Made by a program: the position numbers and the translations under genes | Source of the DNA: Candidatus Eiseniibacteriota bacterium | GTDB lineage: Bacteria > Eisenbacteria > RBG-16-71-46 > SZUA-252 | Assembly: GCA_005893165.1 (NCBI GenBank) | Contig: VBOR01000062.1 | Coordinates: 1-41,313, forward strand | Length of the DNA: 41,313 bases | Direction: 5' to 3' | Shown: in pieces, positions 20,748 to 28,564 of the stretch | Position numbering within the stretch: the stretch's first letter is position 1 | How the letters are laid out: the number at the start of each line of letters is the position of its first letter | Notes under the pieces: generated by a model | Told to the model about the DNA's origin: nothing | Database searches by the model: none | Seen by the model: only the letters and a program-made list of their open reading frames with translations

Positions 20748-21287
20748 ATGAAGAGCACAAGCATGTGGGGCAGGACGGCGTGGGTCACGGCCGCGGCGGC
20801 AATGGCGGTTCTCGCGCTGGGATGTGGGGAGCAGAAGCAGCACGCTGCGGTCGAGACGGGAGCGGCACCTGTCGACCAGGCCGCGCAAACTCCGGCCGTG
20901 ATCGCGGCGGCGAGCACGACGACCCCGGAGGCTGGTGTGACGACCCTCGTGGGGGATGGAAAGACCACGGAAGACTCGCTGCCGCCGGATGTGACCGCGT
21001 TCGCTCCGGATTCCTCGATCGTCCCGGGCACCATCATCGAGATCACGGCCGATGCATCGACCGACGCGACTTCGCTGATCCTGACGGACCGGCTCGGGCA
21101 CAAGTATCCCTTCGCCTACGACGCGGAAGCCAAGGCGTGGAGAGTTCACTACCGCGTGCCGCTTGGGACCGGCGTGGACCGGCTGGGGCTCTCGGTCACG
21201 GCGACGACTGGGGCGAACCGGTTCAAGCGTGTGTGGGTGTTCTTGAAGATCCAGGGTGGGGTTCCGGCGGAATCGGACGGGTGCTGA
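20748..21287 (+). CDS. Exported lipoprotein of unknown function
   Basis: 179 residues. The start at 20748 has GGGGAG seven bases upstream; the in-frame ATG at 20742 would sit too close to it. The signal sequence MKSTSMWGRTAWVTAAAAMAVL ends in lipobox LALGC, so the mature protein should be lipid-anchored. An Ala/Thr-rich linker is followed by a compact C-terminal domain with two matching halves of beta character (TIIEITADASTDATSLILTD and GVDRLGLSVTATTG), resembling an Ig-like or IPT-like fold. No enzyme motif is visible. A sigma-54-like site lies upstream and a strong terminator downstream, so it is probably transcribed alone. Confidence 0.8.
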   Translation: MKSTSMWGRTAWVTAAAAMAVLALGCGEQKQHAAVETGAAPVDQAAQTPAVIAAASTTTPEAGVTTLVGDGKTTEDSLPPDVTAFAPDSSIVPGTIIEITADASTDATSLILTDRLGHKYPFAYDAEAKAWRVHYRVPLGTGVDRLGLSVTATTGANRFKRVWVFLKIQGGVPAESDGC

Positions 21288-21606
21288 GCGCGGTCCAAGG
21301 AGCCGCGTGCTGGACAGGGAGCCCTCGGGAAGGTCCCGGGGGCTCCTTCAATTTTCCAGAACCCGGATCCGGACCCGAGCCGTCCCCAACCCTCGTTCCG
21401 AAGGGAAGGGTGCGGTGCGCCGCGGTCATCGCCTGCTCGTCATAGCGCTCGCCGCTCGCGGTGCGTGCTCCGTGGAATCGCGAGGCGTAGTAGGAGGCAA
21501 AGCCGACTTCCACCTCCCGTTCCAGTGGAACGAGAGGCGGCCGGGTGCCGGCGCAGCCGATCGGCGCCAGCAGAGCGAACAGGAGAATCCAGCATCCTTT
21601 GCGCAT
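21223..21606 (-). pseudogene. Truncated RlpA-like lipoprotein
   Basis: The N-terminus is a lipoprotein signal, MRKGCWILLFALLAPIGCAG. It is followed by a clear start of the RlpA double-psi beta-barrel, GFASYYASRFHGARTASGER and TAAHRTLPFGTRV. RlpA is a septal or peptidoglycan-binding lipoprotein, a lytic transglycosylase in some species. After GTRV (about 21390) homology stops; the second half of the barrel, including the expected NGR and DRGPF motifs, is absent. The frame runs through the neighbour's terminator and ends inside its coding region. About 70 residues of the family remain, so the product is probably non-functional. Confidence 0.8.
21318..21355 (+). terminator. Intrinsic terminator after the lipoprotein gene
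   Basis: GGAGCCC (21318-21324) pairs with GGGCTCC (21340-21346). The inner TCGGGA/TCCCGG extends the stem to 13 bp with an AGG loop, followed by TTCAATTTT. It also lies inside the truncated rlpA frame on the other strand. Confidence 0.85.
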
Positions 21607-21697
21607 AGGGGCTGATCGAAAAGATCGGCCCGCCCCAGGAACCCTGTAGGCAAAACGATCCGGGTGAGGCTGGGGGTGGAGTTCCAGGGCGCGTCAT

Positions 21698-21713
21698 CGG
21701 TACACATCTTGCG
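21698..21713 (+). promoter_or_regulatory. Sigma-54-like promoter upstream of the small OMP gene
   Basis: CGGTACACATCTTGCG has GG (21699-21700), ten bases, then GC (21711-21712), matching the -24/-12 spacing and TTGC box. It is about 90 bases upstream of the ATG of the outer-membrane protein. Confidence 0.5.
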
Positions 21714-21802
21714 GTCACATTGTCCTCCGGAGGGGGAATCGCTCGGTTTCCAGGAGTCGTAGAAGCATGCGGTTGTGTCGCATGGCGACAACGGAGGGTC
21801 AG

Positions 21803-22408
21803 ATGTCGAAGCGCATGGTGTCGTGTGCCGTTCTCTTCATTTGCATGATCGCGTCGCAGAATGCATGGGCGGGGAGAGGTGTGGGCCTGAGGAGTCTCGG
21901 CGTGGACATGGGGTTCGTGGATCCCGACAACGTGCCGGGCACGCTTGGATTCGGGGCGTTCGCGAACATGGGGAACATCACCCCGGACATCCGTCTCATG
22001 CCGCACATCGGCTACTGGTCGAAGTCGGAGGAGCTCTTCGGAACGAAGACCCGCATCAACGACATCTCGTTTTCCACGCGCGGTCAGTACATGTTCCCGG
22101 TGAGCTCACCGAAGTTCCGCCCGTACGCCGGGCTGGGCGTGGGGATGCACATCGTGGGCGTGAAGGTGACGGACCCCGGTCCTCCCGCGATGGATGTCAG
22201 CGACAGCCGGACGAAGCTCGGCATGGATCTCGGCGGGGGCTTCGTGACGATGCTGAGCCAGAAGAACGATCTCTACGTGGATTTCTGGTACACGGCCGTC
22301 TCGGACGTGGCCCAGCTCTCGATGAAGGTGGGAATCTCGTTCGACGTGGGTGGAAACTCCTCGGATCACGCGACGCGACGCGCCCCGGCCCGCCGGACGA
22401 AGCGGTAA
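21803..22408 (+). CDS. Small outer-membrane beta-barrel protein
   Basis: 201 residues from the ATG at 21803, ten bases after GGAGGG (21793). Upstream in-frame codons lack a ribosome site. The signal peptide ends at NAWA-G. The mature part is an alternating beta pattern of about eight strands with Gly/aromatic turns (FRPYAGLGVGMHIVGV, TKLGMDLGGGFVTML, LYVDFWYTAV), as in OmpW/OprG or Opa-like porin-fold proteins. The C-terminus ends in a short basic tail (RRAPARRTKR) after the last strand, which is unusual. A sigma-54-like site precedes it and a terminator follows. The exact substrate or adhesin role is unknown. Confidence 0.82.
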   Translation: MSKRMVSCAVLFICMIASQNAWAGRGVGLRSLGVDMGFVDPDNVPGTLGFGAFANMGNITPDIRLMPHIGYWSKSEELFGTKTRINDISFSTRGQYMFPVSSPKFRPYAGLGVGMHIVGVKVTDPGPPAMDVSDSRTKLGMDLGGGFVTMLSQKNDLYVDFWYTAVSDVAQLSMKVGISFDVGGNSSDHATRRAPARRTKR

Positions 22409-22432
22409 CCGAAGCGAACACCTGAAATCACG

Positions 22433-22468
22433 AGGCGCCGCCCCCGCGAGGGGACGGCGCCTTCTTCT
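22433..22468 (+). terminator. Intrinsic terminator after the small OMP gene
   Basis: GGCGCCG (22434-22440) pairs with CGGCGCC (22455-22461), with an inner CCC/GGG pairing, followed by TTCTTCT. Confidence 0.8.
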
Positions 22469-22547
22469 ACCTGCTCCTACCTACTCCCCGGCCGTGGCAG
22501 AAATGTGACGACGCACCGACAATTTGCGGCGTACTCTCTCCCGTTCC

Positions 22548-23825
22548 ATGCGGAGCCTCGAACGTTACCCCTTGGAAGACATGGCGTCGCGTGTGGGAAC
22601 GCCGTTCTATTTCTACGACGGCGATTTCCTTCGCGCGTCCACGGCCCGATTCGCGAACGCGGCGCTGGGACCCGGCTCGGCCGCCCGCTACGCCATGAAG
22701 GCGAATTCGGGGCACAAGATTCTCGAGGTGATGCGCGATGCCGGCATGTGGATCGACGCGGTGAGCGGAAACGAGGTGTTGCGGGCGCGCCGCGCCGGAT
22801 TTCCCGGAGGGGCGGAGCCTCCCGTGATCCTCCTCACCTCCGATGTGTTCCGGGACAACGCCCTCGAGACCGTCCTGCGCGAGCGTGTCACGCCGAACGT
22901 CGGGTCGCCGGGCATGCTCGGGGAGCTGCGCGCGGCGGGGTACCGGGGCCCCGTGGCCGTCCGGGTGAATCCGGGGTTCGGGCAGGGGCGCGTGGAATCG
23001 ACCGACACGGGCGGGCCCTCCTCGAAGCACGGAATCTGGCCCGACCGTCTCGGCGAGGTGCGGAGGCAAGCGAAGGACGCGGGGCTTTCGATCACCCTTC
23101 TCCACGCCCATGTGGGCACCGGTCCCGCGCTTCTCGAATTCGACACCAACGTGAAGCGCCTCGTGGAATTCTTCCGCGCGTTTCTTCCCGAGTTTCCCGA
23201 GGCATCCGCCGTCAGTCTCGGCGGCGGAATTCCACATCCGTACCGTCCCGGCGAGGCGGCCTACGATCCGGGCTCGCTGCGTTCGCTCCTGGAGCGGGCC
23301 TCCCGCGACCTCACCGCGGCCGCGCGGCGGCCGGTCCGCGTCGAGATCGAGCCGGGGCGTTTCCTCGTGGCGGGAGGCGCCGTGCTCGTGACGCGCGTGA
23401 AGGACGTGAAGGAAACACGCGCGAACGAACGGGGGCCGGGACACACGTTCGTGATGGTGGATGCGGGATTCTGCGACCTTCTGCGCCCGGCGCTCTACGG
23501 CGCCTACCACGAGATCGAGGTCCTGGGCGCGCGCGCGGCGGGTCCTCCCGAGCCGCTCGTCGTGGCGGGGCCGCTCTGCGAGAGCGGCGACGTCTTCACG
23601 CGCGGAGAGCAGGAGCTGCTCGAGCCTCGCTCGATGCCGCGGCCCGAGCCCGGAGACCTGCTCGCCTTGCACGACGCGGGCGCCTACGGCGCGTCGATGA
23701 GCTCGAACTATCTCTCCATCGGCCGCGCCGCGGAGGTGTGGTGGGAACAGGGACGAGCCACGCTCGTGGCCCGGCGTGAGGCGCTGGAGGACGTTCTCGC
23801 CCCGGAGTGCGACGTGCCGGTCTGA
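22548..23825 (+). CDS. lysA: Diaminopimelate decarboxylase
   Basis: 425 residues, the normal LysA length. It decarboxylates meso-diaminopimelate to lysine with PLP. The alanine-racemase-fold barrel has the PLP lysine 51 in YAMKANSGHKIL. The phosphate-binding LGGGIPHPY, EIEPGRFLVA, and the C-terminal CESGDVF and HDAGAYGASMSSNY motifs are all present. The start is uncertain: neither ATG 22548 nor an in-frame TTG at 22524 has a good ribosome site. A -10-like TACTCT at 22531 would start transcription only a few bases before the ATG, suggesting a nearly leaderless message. No lysine-pathway neighbours are visible. The family also contains other carboxynorspermidine/amino-acid decarboxylases, but the DAP-type motifs fit best. 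Confidence 0.88.
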   Translation: MRSLERYPLEDMASRVGTPFYFYDGDFLRASTARFANAALGPGSAARYAMKANSGHKILEVMRDAGMWIDAVSGNEVLRARRAGFPGGAEPPVILLTSDVFRDNALETVLRERVTPNVGSPGMLGELRAAGYRGPVAVRVNPGFGQGRVESTDTGGPSSKHGIWPDRLGEVRRQAKDAGLSITLLHAHVGTGPALLEFDTNVKRLVEFFRAFLPEFPEASAVSLGGGIPHPYRPGEAAYDPGSLRSLLERASRDLTAAARRPVRVEIEPGRFLVAGGAVLVTRVKDVKETRANERGPGHTFVMVDAGFCDLLRPALYGAYHEIEVLGARAAGPPEPLVVAGPLCESGDVFTRGEQELLEPRSMPRPEPGDLLALHDAGAYGASMSSNYLSIGRAAEVWWEQGRATLVARREALEDVLAPECDVPV

Positions 23826-23849
23826 GGGCCCGCGGCGCGGCGGGGAAAC

Positions 23850-23887
23850 AAAAAGGCGGCGGAAGAGCCTTGGCCCTTCGCGCCGCC
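23850..23887 (-). terminator. Intrinsic terminator of the cold-shock gene
   Basis: On the minus strand GGCGGCG and CGCCGCC (23887-23881 and 23861-23855) close a stem followed by five T residues (23854-23850). It lies about 20 bases after the stop. Confidence 0.85.
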
Positions 23888-23906
23888 TGTCCTTTCGTGG
23901 TGACGG

Positions 23907-24107
23907 TTACATCTTGCGCACGTTCTTGGCCGAGAGCCCCTTCGGGCCGCTCGTGACCTCGAACTGCACACGGTCGCCGTCCGCGAGGCTCTTGAAGCCA
24001 TCGCCCTCGATCGCGGAGTAGTGGACGAACACGTCGTCCCCGTCACTCTGCGCGATGAAGCCGAAGCCCTTCGCCTCGTTGAACCACTTCACGGTGCCAG
24101 TAGTCAC
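23907..24107 (-). CDS. Cold-shock protein (CspA family)
   Basis: 66 residues, a single OB-fold cold-shock domain. RNA-binding motifs are [12 protein letters not shown] (RNP1-like) and DVFVHYSAI (RNP2-like). These small proteins bind single-stranded RNA/DNA and melt RNA structure. The start is GTG at 24107 with AAAGGA upstream. The gene is single, with a terminator and a hairpin-rich leader, described separately, that may make expression temperature-dependent. Confidence 0.95.
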   Translation of the reverse strand: MTTGTVKWFNEAKGFGFIAQSDGDDVFVHYSAIEGDGFKSLADGDRVQFEVTSGPKGLSAKNVRKM

Positions 24108-24249
24108 TGGAATCCTTTCGTTCTGCCAAAACCTCCCGGTTCCGGTCGAATGCCGCCCAACGCGGCGGCTACGCCCCGGCCGAAAGGGCCGGGCATCGGT
24201 ACCGAGGGATTACGACCATACAAAAAGACCGTCAGCTCGTCGCTGGCGG
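24108..24249 (-). promoter_or_regulatory. Structured upstream leader region of the cold-shock gene
   Basis: Three hairpins can be drawn on the minus strand: 24249-24229 (CCGCCAGC/GCTGACGG, one mismatch, followed by TCTTTTT), 24194-24173 (GCCCGGCC with GGCCGGGG) and 24169-24152 (GCCGCC/GGCGGC). The first resembles a terminator or attenuator although no minus-strand gene lies above it. Long structured leaders are known for cspA-type genes. The transcript start is not identified. The rest of the interval to 24407 holds no gene I can support. Confidence 0.45.
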
Positions 24250-24407
24250 CCTTGGATTGCTTCTCGTATTTCCACCTGCTACCGAATCTGAAAAGTTGGA
24301 TGCCCCTGGGCGGAAAAGGATTCGGACCCCGGAGGAGCGCCCCCCACTCCACGGCGGGCGCATCAGGCTTGCCACGGCACGTCGCGGTTCGGTATCGTCC
24401 GGCCCTC

Positions 24408-25373
24408 ATGCGGGCACTCCTCCTCCTGGCGGCGCTCCTCTCGGCTCCCGCGGTCCATGCTGCACGGATCACGCCGGGGCTCGAGCCGGGCGCCCACCGC
24501 GTGACCGTCGCGGGCTCGGGGATTGCCTACCACGTGGCCGGCTCGGGACCGGTGGTCTTCGTGCATCCCGGCGGTCCGGGAATCGAGTGGACCTTCGTCC
24601 GCATGCCTCGTCTCGAGAAATTCGCCACCGTGGTCTACATCGAACCCATCGGGACCGGCGCCTCGGACCGGCTCTCCGACCCGCACGGATACACGTTCGA
24701 GCGCTACGTCGGAGACGTGGAGGGAATCCGCGCGCATCTGGGGATCGAGAAGTTCGTGCTTCTCGGGCACTCCCATGGAGGCTTCGTGGCCCAGGTCTAC
24801 GCGCTGGCCCACCCGGAGCATCTTCGCGGCCTGATTCTCTTCGACACGTCTCCCACGACCGGCATCGAGTGGCAGAAGGACGTGGCGTCGAATCTGGAGT
24901 GGTTCCGGAACGAGCCGTGGTTCCAGGAGGCGACGGACGCGCTCGCGCACGAGACCAGCGCCAAGACGGACGAGGAGATCACGGCCATCTTCAAGCGCGA
25001 GATGCCGCTCTATTTCGCGGAGTGGAGCCGGCGCGCGAAGGAATACGCGCCGTATCGCTCGAGCGTGCGTCTGACGATTGCTCCGAGCAAGACCTCCTCC
25101 GATTCGACCGCACCGGAGCAGGTGGGCGTGGCGCCGGTGTTCGAAGTTCGCGATCGTCTCCATTCGATCTCCACGCCGACCCTCGTCATCGTGGGGAAGC
25201 GGGACTTCGTCACGTCCGAGAAATTCGGGCGGATGCTTCACGAGGGCATCCAGGGCTCCCGGCTCCTCCTGCTCCAGCACAGCGGGCACATGGGGCATCT
25301 GGAAGAGCCTGAAGCCTTTTCCCAGGGGATCCATGACTTCCTGAAGACCCTGCCACCCCAAGTCCCGCGGTAG
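24408..25373 (+). CDS. Exported alpha/beta hydrolase (proline-iminopeptidase-like)
   Basis: 321 residues. The signal peptide MRALLLLAALLSAPAVHA would export it. The hydrolase core has the oxyanion motif HPGGPG (about 53-58), nucleophile Ser 122 in LLGHSHGGFVA, acid Asp 266 in VGKRDFVT and base His 294 in LQHSGHMGHLEEPE. The HPGGPG plus GHSxGG pattern is typical of prolyl aminopeptidase and related hydrolases, but the substrate is not determined. The start at 24408 is chosen because the signal peptide begins there. The -10-like TATCGT at 24392 suggests a short leader. Confidence 0.85.
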   Translation: MRALLLLAALLSAPAVHAARITPGLEPGAHRVTVAGSGIAYHVAGSGPVVFVHPGGPGIEWTFVRMPRLEKFATVVYIEPIGTGASDRLSDPHGYTFERYVGDVEGIRAHLGIEKFVLLGHSHGGFVAQVYALAHPEHLRGLILFDTSPTTGIEWQKDVASNLEWFRNEPWFQEATDALAHETSAKTDEEITAIFKREMPLYFAEWSRRAKEYAPYRSSVRLTIAPSKTSSDSTAPEQVGVAPVFEVRDRLHSISTPTLVIVGKRDFVTSEKFGRMLHEGIQGSRLLLLQHSGHMGHLEEPEAFSQGIHDFLKTLPPQVPR

Positions 25374-25409
25374 CGCGTTCGCCCGGGCACCGCCGGTCCC
25401 GCTGGAGCC

Positions 25410-25439
25410 TTGAATTCGGGCCCTCTTCTGCCGTACGCT
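25410..25439 (+). promoter_or_regulatory. Predicted sigma-70 promoter of the Crp/Fnr gene
   Basis: TTGAAT (25410-25415), an 18-base spacer and TACGCT (25434-25439), about 50 bases before the ATG. Confidence 0.5.
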
Positions 25440-25491
25440 ACGGGACTCCCATCGATCTCCAAATAGGCCGCAACTCCCCGGAGGCCCGGAT

Positions 25492-26205
25492 ATGACGCAC
25501 ACCGTCGCGACCGGCCGCGCTCCAGCCGGAACCAAGCGCGAAATCCTGAGCAAGATTCCGTTTTTCATCCAGGCACCTGCCGAGCTGCGCAAGGAGCTCC
25601 TCGATGCAGCTGCCGTGGTGCATCTCGAAGCGGGGGAGTACTTCCTGCGCGAGGGGGATACGTGCGCGCACTTCGCGATCGTCGTCTCGGGGAGATTGCG
25701 CGTGTTCAAGCTCGGAGAGGGGGGCCAGGAGATCACGCTGTATCACGTCGGGGCCGGTGAGGCCTGCCCGCTGAACGTGTCCTGCATCCTTTCCGATCGT
25801 CCCGTGCCCGCGATGGCTCGCGTGGAGGAGGCCGTGGAAGCGATCGTGGTCCCTGCCGCGACTTTCCGCGCCTGGATCGCGGACCATGAATCCCTGCGCA
25901 CCTTCGTGTTTCAGATGTTCTCGAGCCGCCTCACCGAGGTCATGTCGCTGGTCGAGGAAATCGCGTTCCGGCGCATGGACCGGCGTCTGGCACGCAGGCT
26001 CCTGGATCACCTGGACGATGAGTCCAATGGCTCGGTGGACCGGACCCACGCGGATATCGCCGCGGATCTGGGTACCGCGCGCGAAGTGGTGAGCAGGCTT
26101 CTCAAGGAGTTCGAGCGGCTGGGCGCGGTCCAGCTGACGCGCGGGCACATCCTGTTACAGAATCGGGCGACGTTGCGGGGGCTTGCGGCCGGCGGAACCC
26201 CATAA
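25492..26205 (+). CDS. Crp/Fnr-family transcription regulator
   Basis: 237 residues with GGAGG just upstream. The N-terminal cyclic-nucleotide-binding-type beta roll (about 20-140) includes LEAGEYFLREGD and VVSGRLRVFKLGEGGQEITLY. A long dimer helix follows, then a winged helix with recognition region THADIAADLGTAREVVSRLL. No Cys cluster for an iron-sulfur centre is seen at the N-terminus. Cys residues (for example DTCAHF, EACPLNVSC) lie within the roll and could sense redox state. The HTH with E/V-R matches the Fnr/Dnr-like subclass. A CRP-type operator lies about 160 bp downstream, before the FMN reductase gene. Confidence 0.9.
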   Translation: MTHTVATGRAPAGTKREILSKIPFFIQAPAELRKELLDAAAVVHLEAGEYFLREGDTCAHFAIVVSGRLRVFKLGEGGQEITLYHVGAGEACPLNVSCILSDRPVPAMARVEEAVEAIVVPAATFRAWIADHESLRTFVFQMFSSRLTEVMSLVEEIAFRRMDRRLARRLLDHLDDESNGSVDRTHADIAADLGTAREVVSRLLKEFERLGAVQLTRGHILLQNRATLRGLAAGGTP

Positions 26206-26365
26206 AAAGTCCGGCGGCACTGCGGCGCACCGGTGGAGAGTAGCTCGCCCCTCGAAGATTAGCGCGATGCCGAGTACACGAGGGCTGGGCTGCTGACGGT
26301 AAGACGCCGAGCACCGCCGGGTTTTCCTGGAGCACGCATCGTGCGCCCAAAGGCAAGGTGCATTC

Positions 26366-26381
26366 CGTGACTCAAGTCACG
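26366..26381. promoter_or_regulatory. CRP/FNR-type operator upstream of the FMN reductase
   Basis: CGTGACTCAAGTCACG is a two-fold symmetric GTGA-N6-TCAC site. A -10-like TAAATT lies at 26401-26406, so the centre falls near -40 of the implied start, the usual class II activator position. The remaining part of 26206-26560 shows no gene. A second -10-like TACCCT lies at 26536. Confidence 0.6.
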
Positions 26382-26560
26382 AAGACCGGGAATTTTGGAA
26401 TAAATTTGCCGCCCGCGATCCAGGAGGAACGAGCCTCCTCCGGATCCCACCTCCATCGGCCTACCGCTTCCACACTTGCGGCAACGAAGGGGGCTCCGCC
26501 CCGGCTCCTCACGGAGTCCCCGAATTTTTCTGTGGTACCCTCTGCGAAACAGGGGGGGTC

Positions 26561-27157
26561 ATGAGCCAGAGCCGGAACGTCGGTGTCCTCGTCGGAAGTC
26601 TTCGCAAGGAATCCTATACACGGAAGATCGCGCGCGGCTTGATCGCGCTGGCGCCGCCCACGCTGAGCCTCTCCTTCATCGAGATCGGCGAGCTGCCGCT
26701 GTACAACCCGGACCTCGATACCGAGTCGCCGCCGAAGCCGTGGACGGAGTTTCGTCAGCGGGTGCGCGAAACCGATGCGCTCCTCTTCTGCACCCCCGAG
26801 CACAACCGCGGGATGCCGGCCGCCATGAAGAACGCGATCGACGTCGGATCGCGGCCTCGCGGACAGAATGTCTGGAACGGAAAGCCCGCCGGGGTCATCA
26901 GCGTCACGCCCGGCAGTTTTGGCGCCATGGCATCGCACCACCAGCTCCGCCAAGCGCTCGCCGCGGTCGGAGTCCCCGCGATGCCGCTCCCGGAGGTGTT
27001 CATCGCCCACGTGGAGAGCGTGCTGGGCCCCGATGGCGCCGTGACGAACGAGAAGACCCGTGAAATCCTCGGAAAGTACCTCCAAGCGCTGGCCGTCTGG
27101 ATCGAGCGCTTTCCCGCGGCAGTAAAGGCGGGGGCCGGCGCCGGGGCAGGGCGGTAG
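26561..27157 (+). CDS. NADPH-dependent FMN reductase (quinone/chromate reductase-like)
   Basis: 198 residues, flavodoxin fold. The N-terminal GVLVGSLRKESYTRKIA phosphate loop, ELPLYNPDL, the CTPEHNRGMPAAMKNAID flavin-binding motif and GKPAGVISVTPGSFGA are family hallmarks (ChrR/YieF/SsuE-like). It reduces quinones, azo dyes or metals by two-electron transfer, protecting from redox cycling. A Gly/Ala-rich tail (KAGAGAGAG) extends the C-terminus. It is likely controlled by the neighbouring Crp/Fnr protein through the box at 26366. Confidence 0.9.
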   Translation: MSQSRNVGVLVGSLRKESYTRKIARGLIALAPPTLSLSFIEIGELPLYNPDLDTESPPKPWTEFRQRVRETDALLFCTPEHNRGMPAAMKNAIDVGSRPRGQNVWNGKPAGVISVTPGSFGAMASHHQLRQALAAVGVPAMPLPEVFIAHVESVLGPDGAVTNEKTREILGKYLQALAVWIERFPAAVKAGAGAGAGR

Positions 27158-27181
27158 GGAGACGCGAAGGCGGAGCGGCCG

Positions 27182-28564
27182 CTAGCTCGAGGCGGTGAGC
27201 CGGGCGAACCGGCGGCCGATCACGAAGGCGATCGCGAGCCACGCGGCGGCGAGCACGAGATTCAGGGCCGCGAAGCTCTTCGTCGTGAACGCCAGCCAGT
27301 GAATTCCCGCGAGCACCAGCCCCGCCGAGAGCACGTCCCCCAGCCTCCAGAAGATCGTGTCGGTCGCCTGCTTCGCCTTGTACTTCTCGGCCCGCGTCGT
27401 CGGAAGGAACAGGAGATTCCGGACGTTGCTGTTGAGGGAGTAGTCCGTGGCGTTCTCGGCGACCTTCACGAACCGCACGACGGCGAGGAAGGGAAAGACG
27501 GCGAGCAGCGCGTATCCTCCCAGCGCGAGGAGGGGAAGGATGAGGATCGCGTGCCTCACCCCGAAGAAGTGAATGATCCGTGACGCGAGAAGGGCCTGAA
27601 CCAGGAGCCCCACGACGTTCACGGTCGAGAAGAACCCGCCATAAAACGATCCGATGAAGGCGTCCGCGGCTGCCCCGGTCGCGTGCGCGTGGGCCGCCTC
27701 CGTGACCGTCCTTCGCAGCACGTACTCGCCGTTCGTGTTCACCCAGTTCAGGAAGAGAACGAGGAACGCGATCAGGAGGAGATAGCGGTTCTGAGCCAGC
27801 AGCCGGAAGGCGCTGCCCCCGCCGATGCGCTCCTCCTGAGCCCCCGGCCGCGCCGGCGTGTGCCTCAGTCGGCGCTCCCGTTCCCGGGCGTCCACGACCC
27901 GGGTCAGCGCGAGGCTCACGAGAAGGAGCGCTCCTGCCGTCAGGAACATCGCGTCCACGCCGAACGCGGAGATCAGCTTTCCCGTGGTCCAGGGGCCGAT
28001 CGCGGCTCCAGCCGAAGCGCCGAACGTCACGAGCGCCAGGAGGCGCTTTCCTTCTTCCGGCGTGTACACGTCGTTCGTGAACGCCCAGAACTGCGCGATG
28101 ATCATCACGCTGAAGATGCCGACCCAGATGAAGAAGGGCACGCCGACCGGGACACCCGCCCTCGAGAGGAAGTAGAAGGCGACGAGGCACGCCATGAAGA
28201 GCAGCGTCACGGCCGTGATGAGACGGCGCCGGTCCACGCGCCCCGCGAGCACCCCGTAGAGCGGAACGAGGAAGATCAGGAGCAACGCCTGACCCGCCGA
28301 GGAATAGCTCGCGGCCTCGGCGCCTCCGCTCCGGGCGATCAGCGGCTCGCGGATCGTCTTCAGCACGTAATACGCCGCCAGGATGAGGAACACGTTGAGC
28401 GTGAGCAGGATCGCGGTCGCGCCCTCGCCGGGCCGGATCTCCGTGAAGAGCCCCAGCAGGCGCTCGAGCGGATTCTTCTCGCGCGGCGGCTCAGGGGCCT
28501 GGGAAGCGCCTCGGAGGTCCGGAAGGACGACCGCGGTGCGAGGCGGGTCCGGGGGACCCGGCAT
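27182..28564 (-). CDS. NTT/Tlc-like (nucleotide translocase-related) membrane protein
   Basis: 460 residues from ATG at 28564, which shares one base with the stop of the upstream gene (TGATG). About twelve hydrophobic segments are visible. The first helix ends LAAYYVLKTIREPLIARSGG, the signature region of Npt1/Npt2 ADP/ATP translocase-like proteins, followed by AEAASYSSAGQALLLIFLVPLYG. These are related to the ATP/ADP exchangers of intracellular bacteria and plastids, but free-living members are of unknown substrate. It may alternatively be annotated as an MFS transporter. Coupling to the exported kinase-like gene suggests a shared task. Confidence 0.65.
   Translation of the reverse strand: MPGPPDPPRTAVVLPDLRGASQAPEPPREKNPLERLLGLFTEIRPGEGATAILLTLNVFLILAAYYVLKTIREPLIARSGGAEAASYSSAGQALLLIFLVPLYGVLAGRVDRRRLITAVTLLFMACLVAFYFLSRAGVPVGVPFFIWVGIFSVMIIAQFWAFTNDVYTPEEGKRLLALVTFGASAGAAIGPWTTGKLISAFGVDAMFLTAGALLLVSLALTRVVDARERERRLRHTPARPGAQEERIGGGSAFRLLAQNRYLLLIAFLVLFLNWVNTNGEYVLRRTVTEAAHAHATGAAADAFIGSFYGGFFSTVNVVGLLVQALLASRIIHFFGVRHAILILPLLALGGYALLAVFPFLAVVRFVKVAENATDYSLNSNVRNLLFLPTTRAEKYKAKQATDTIFWRLGDVLSAGLVLAGIHWLAFTTKSFAALNLVLAAAWLAIAFVIGRRFARLTASS

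Noticed and set aside
24222-24249. Terminator on the plus strand
   Set aside because: The T run follows the stem only on the minus strand, and no plus-strand gene ends there.
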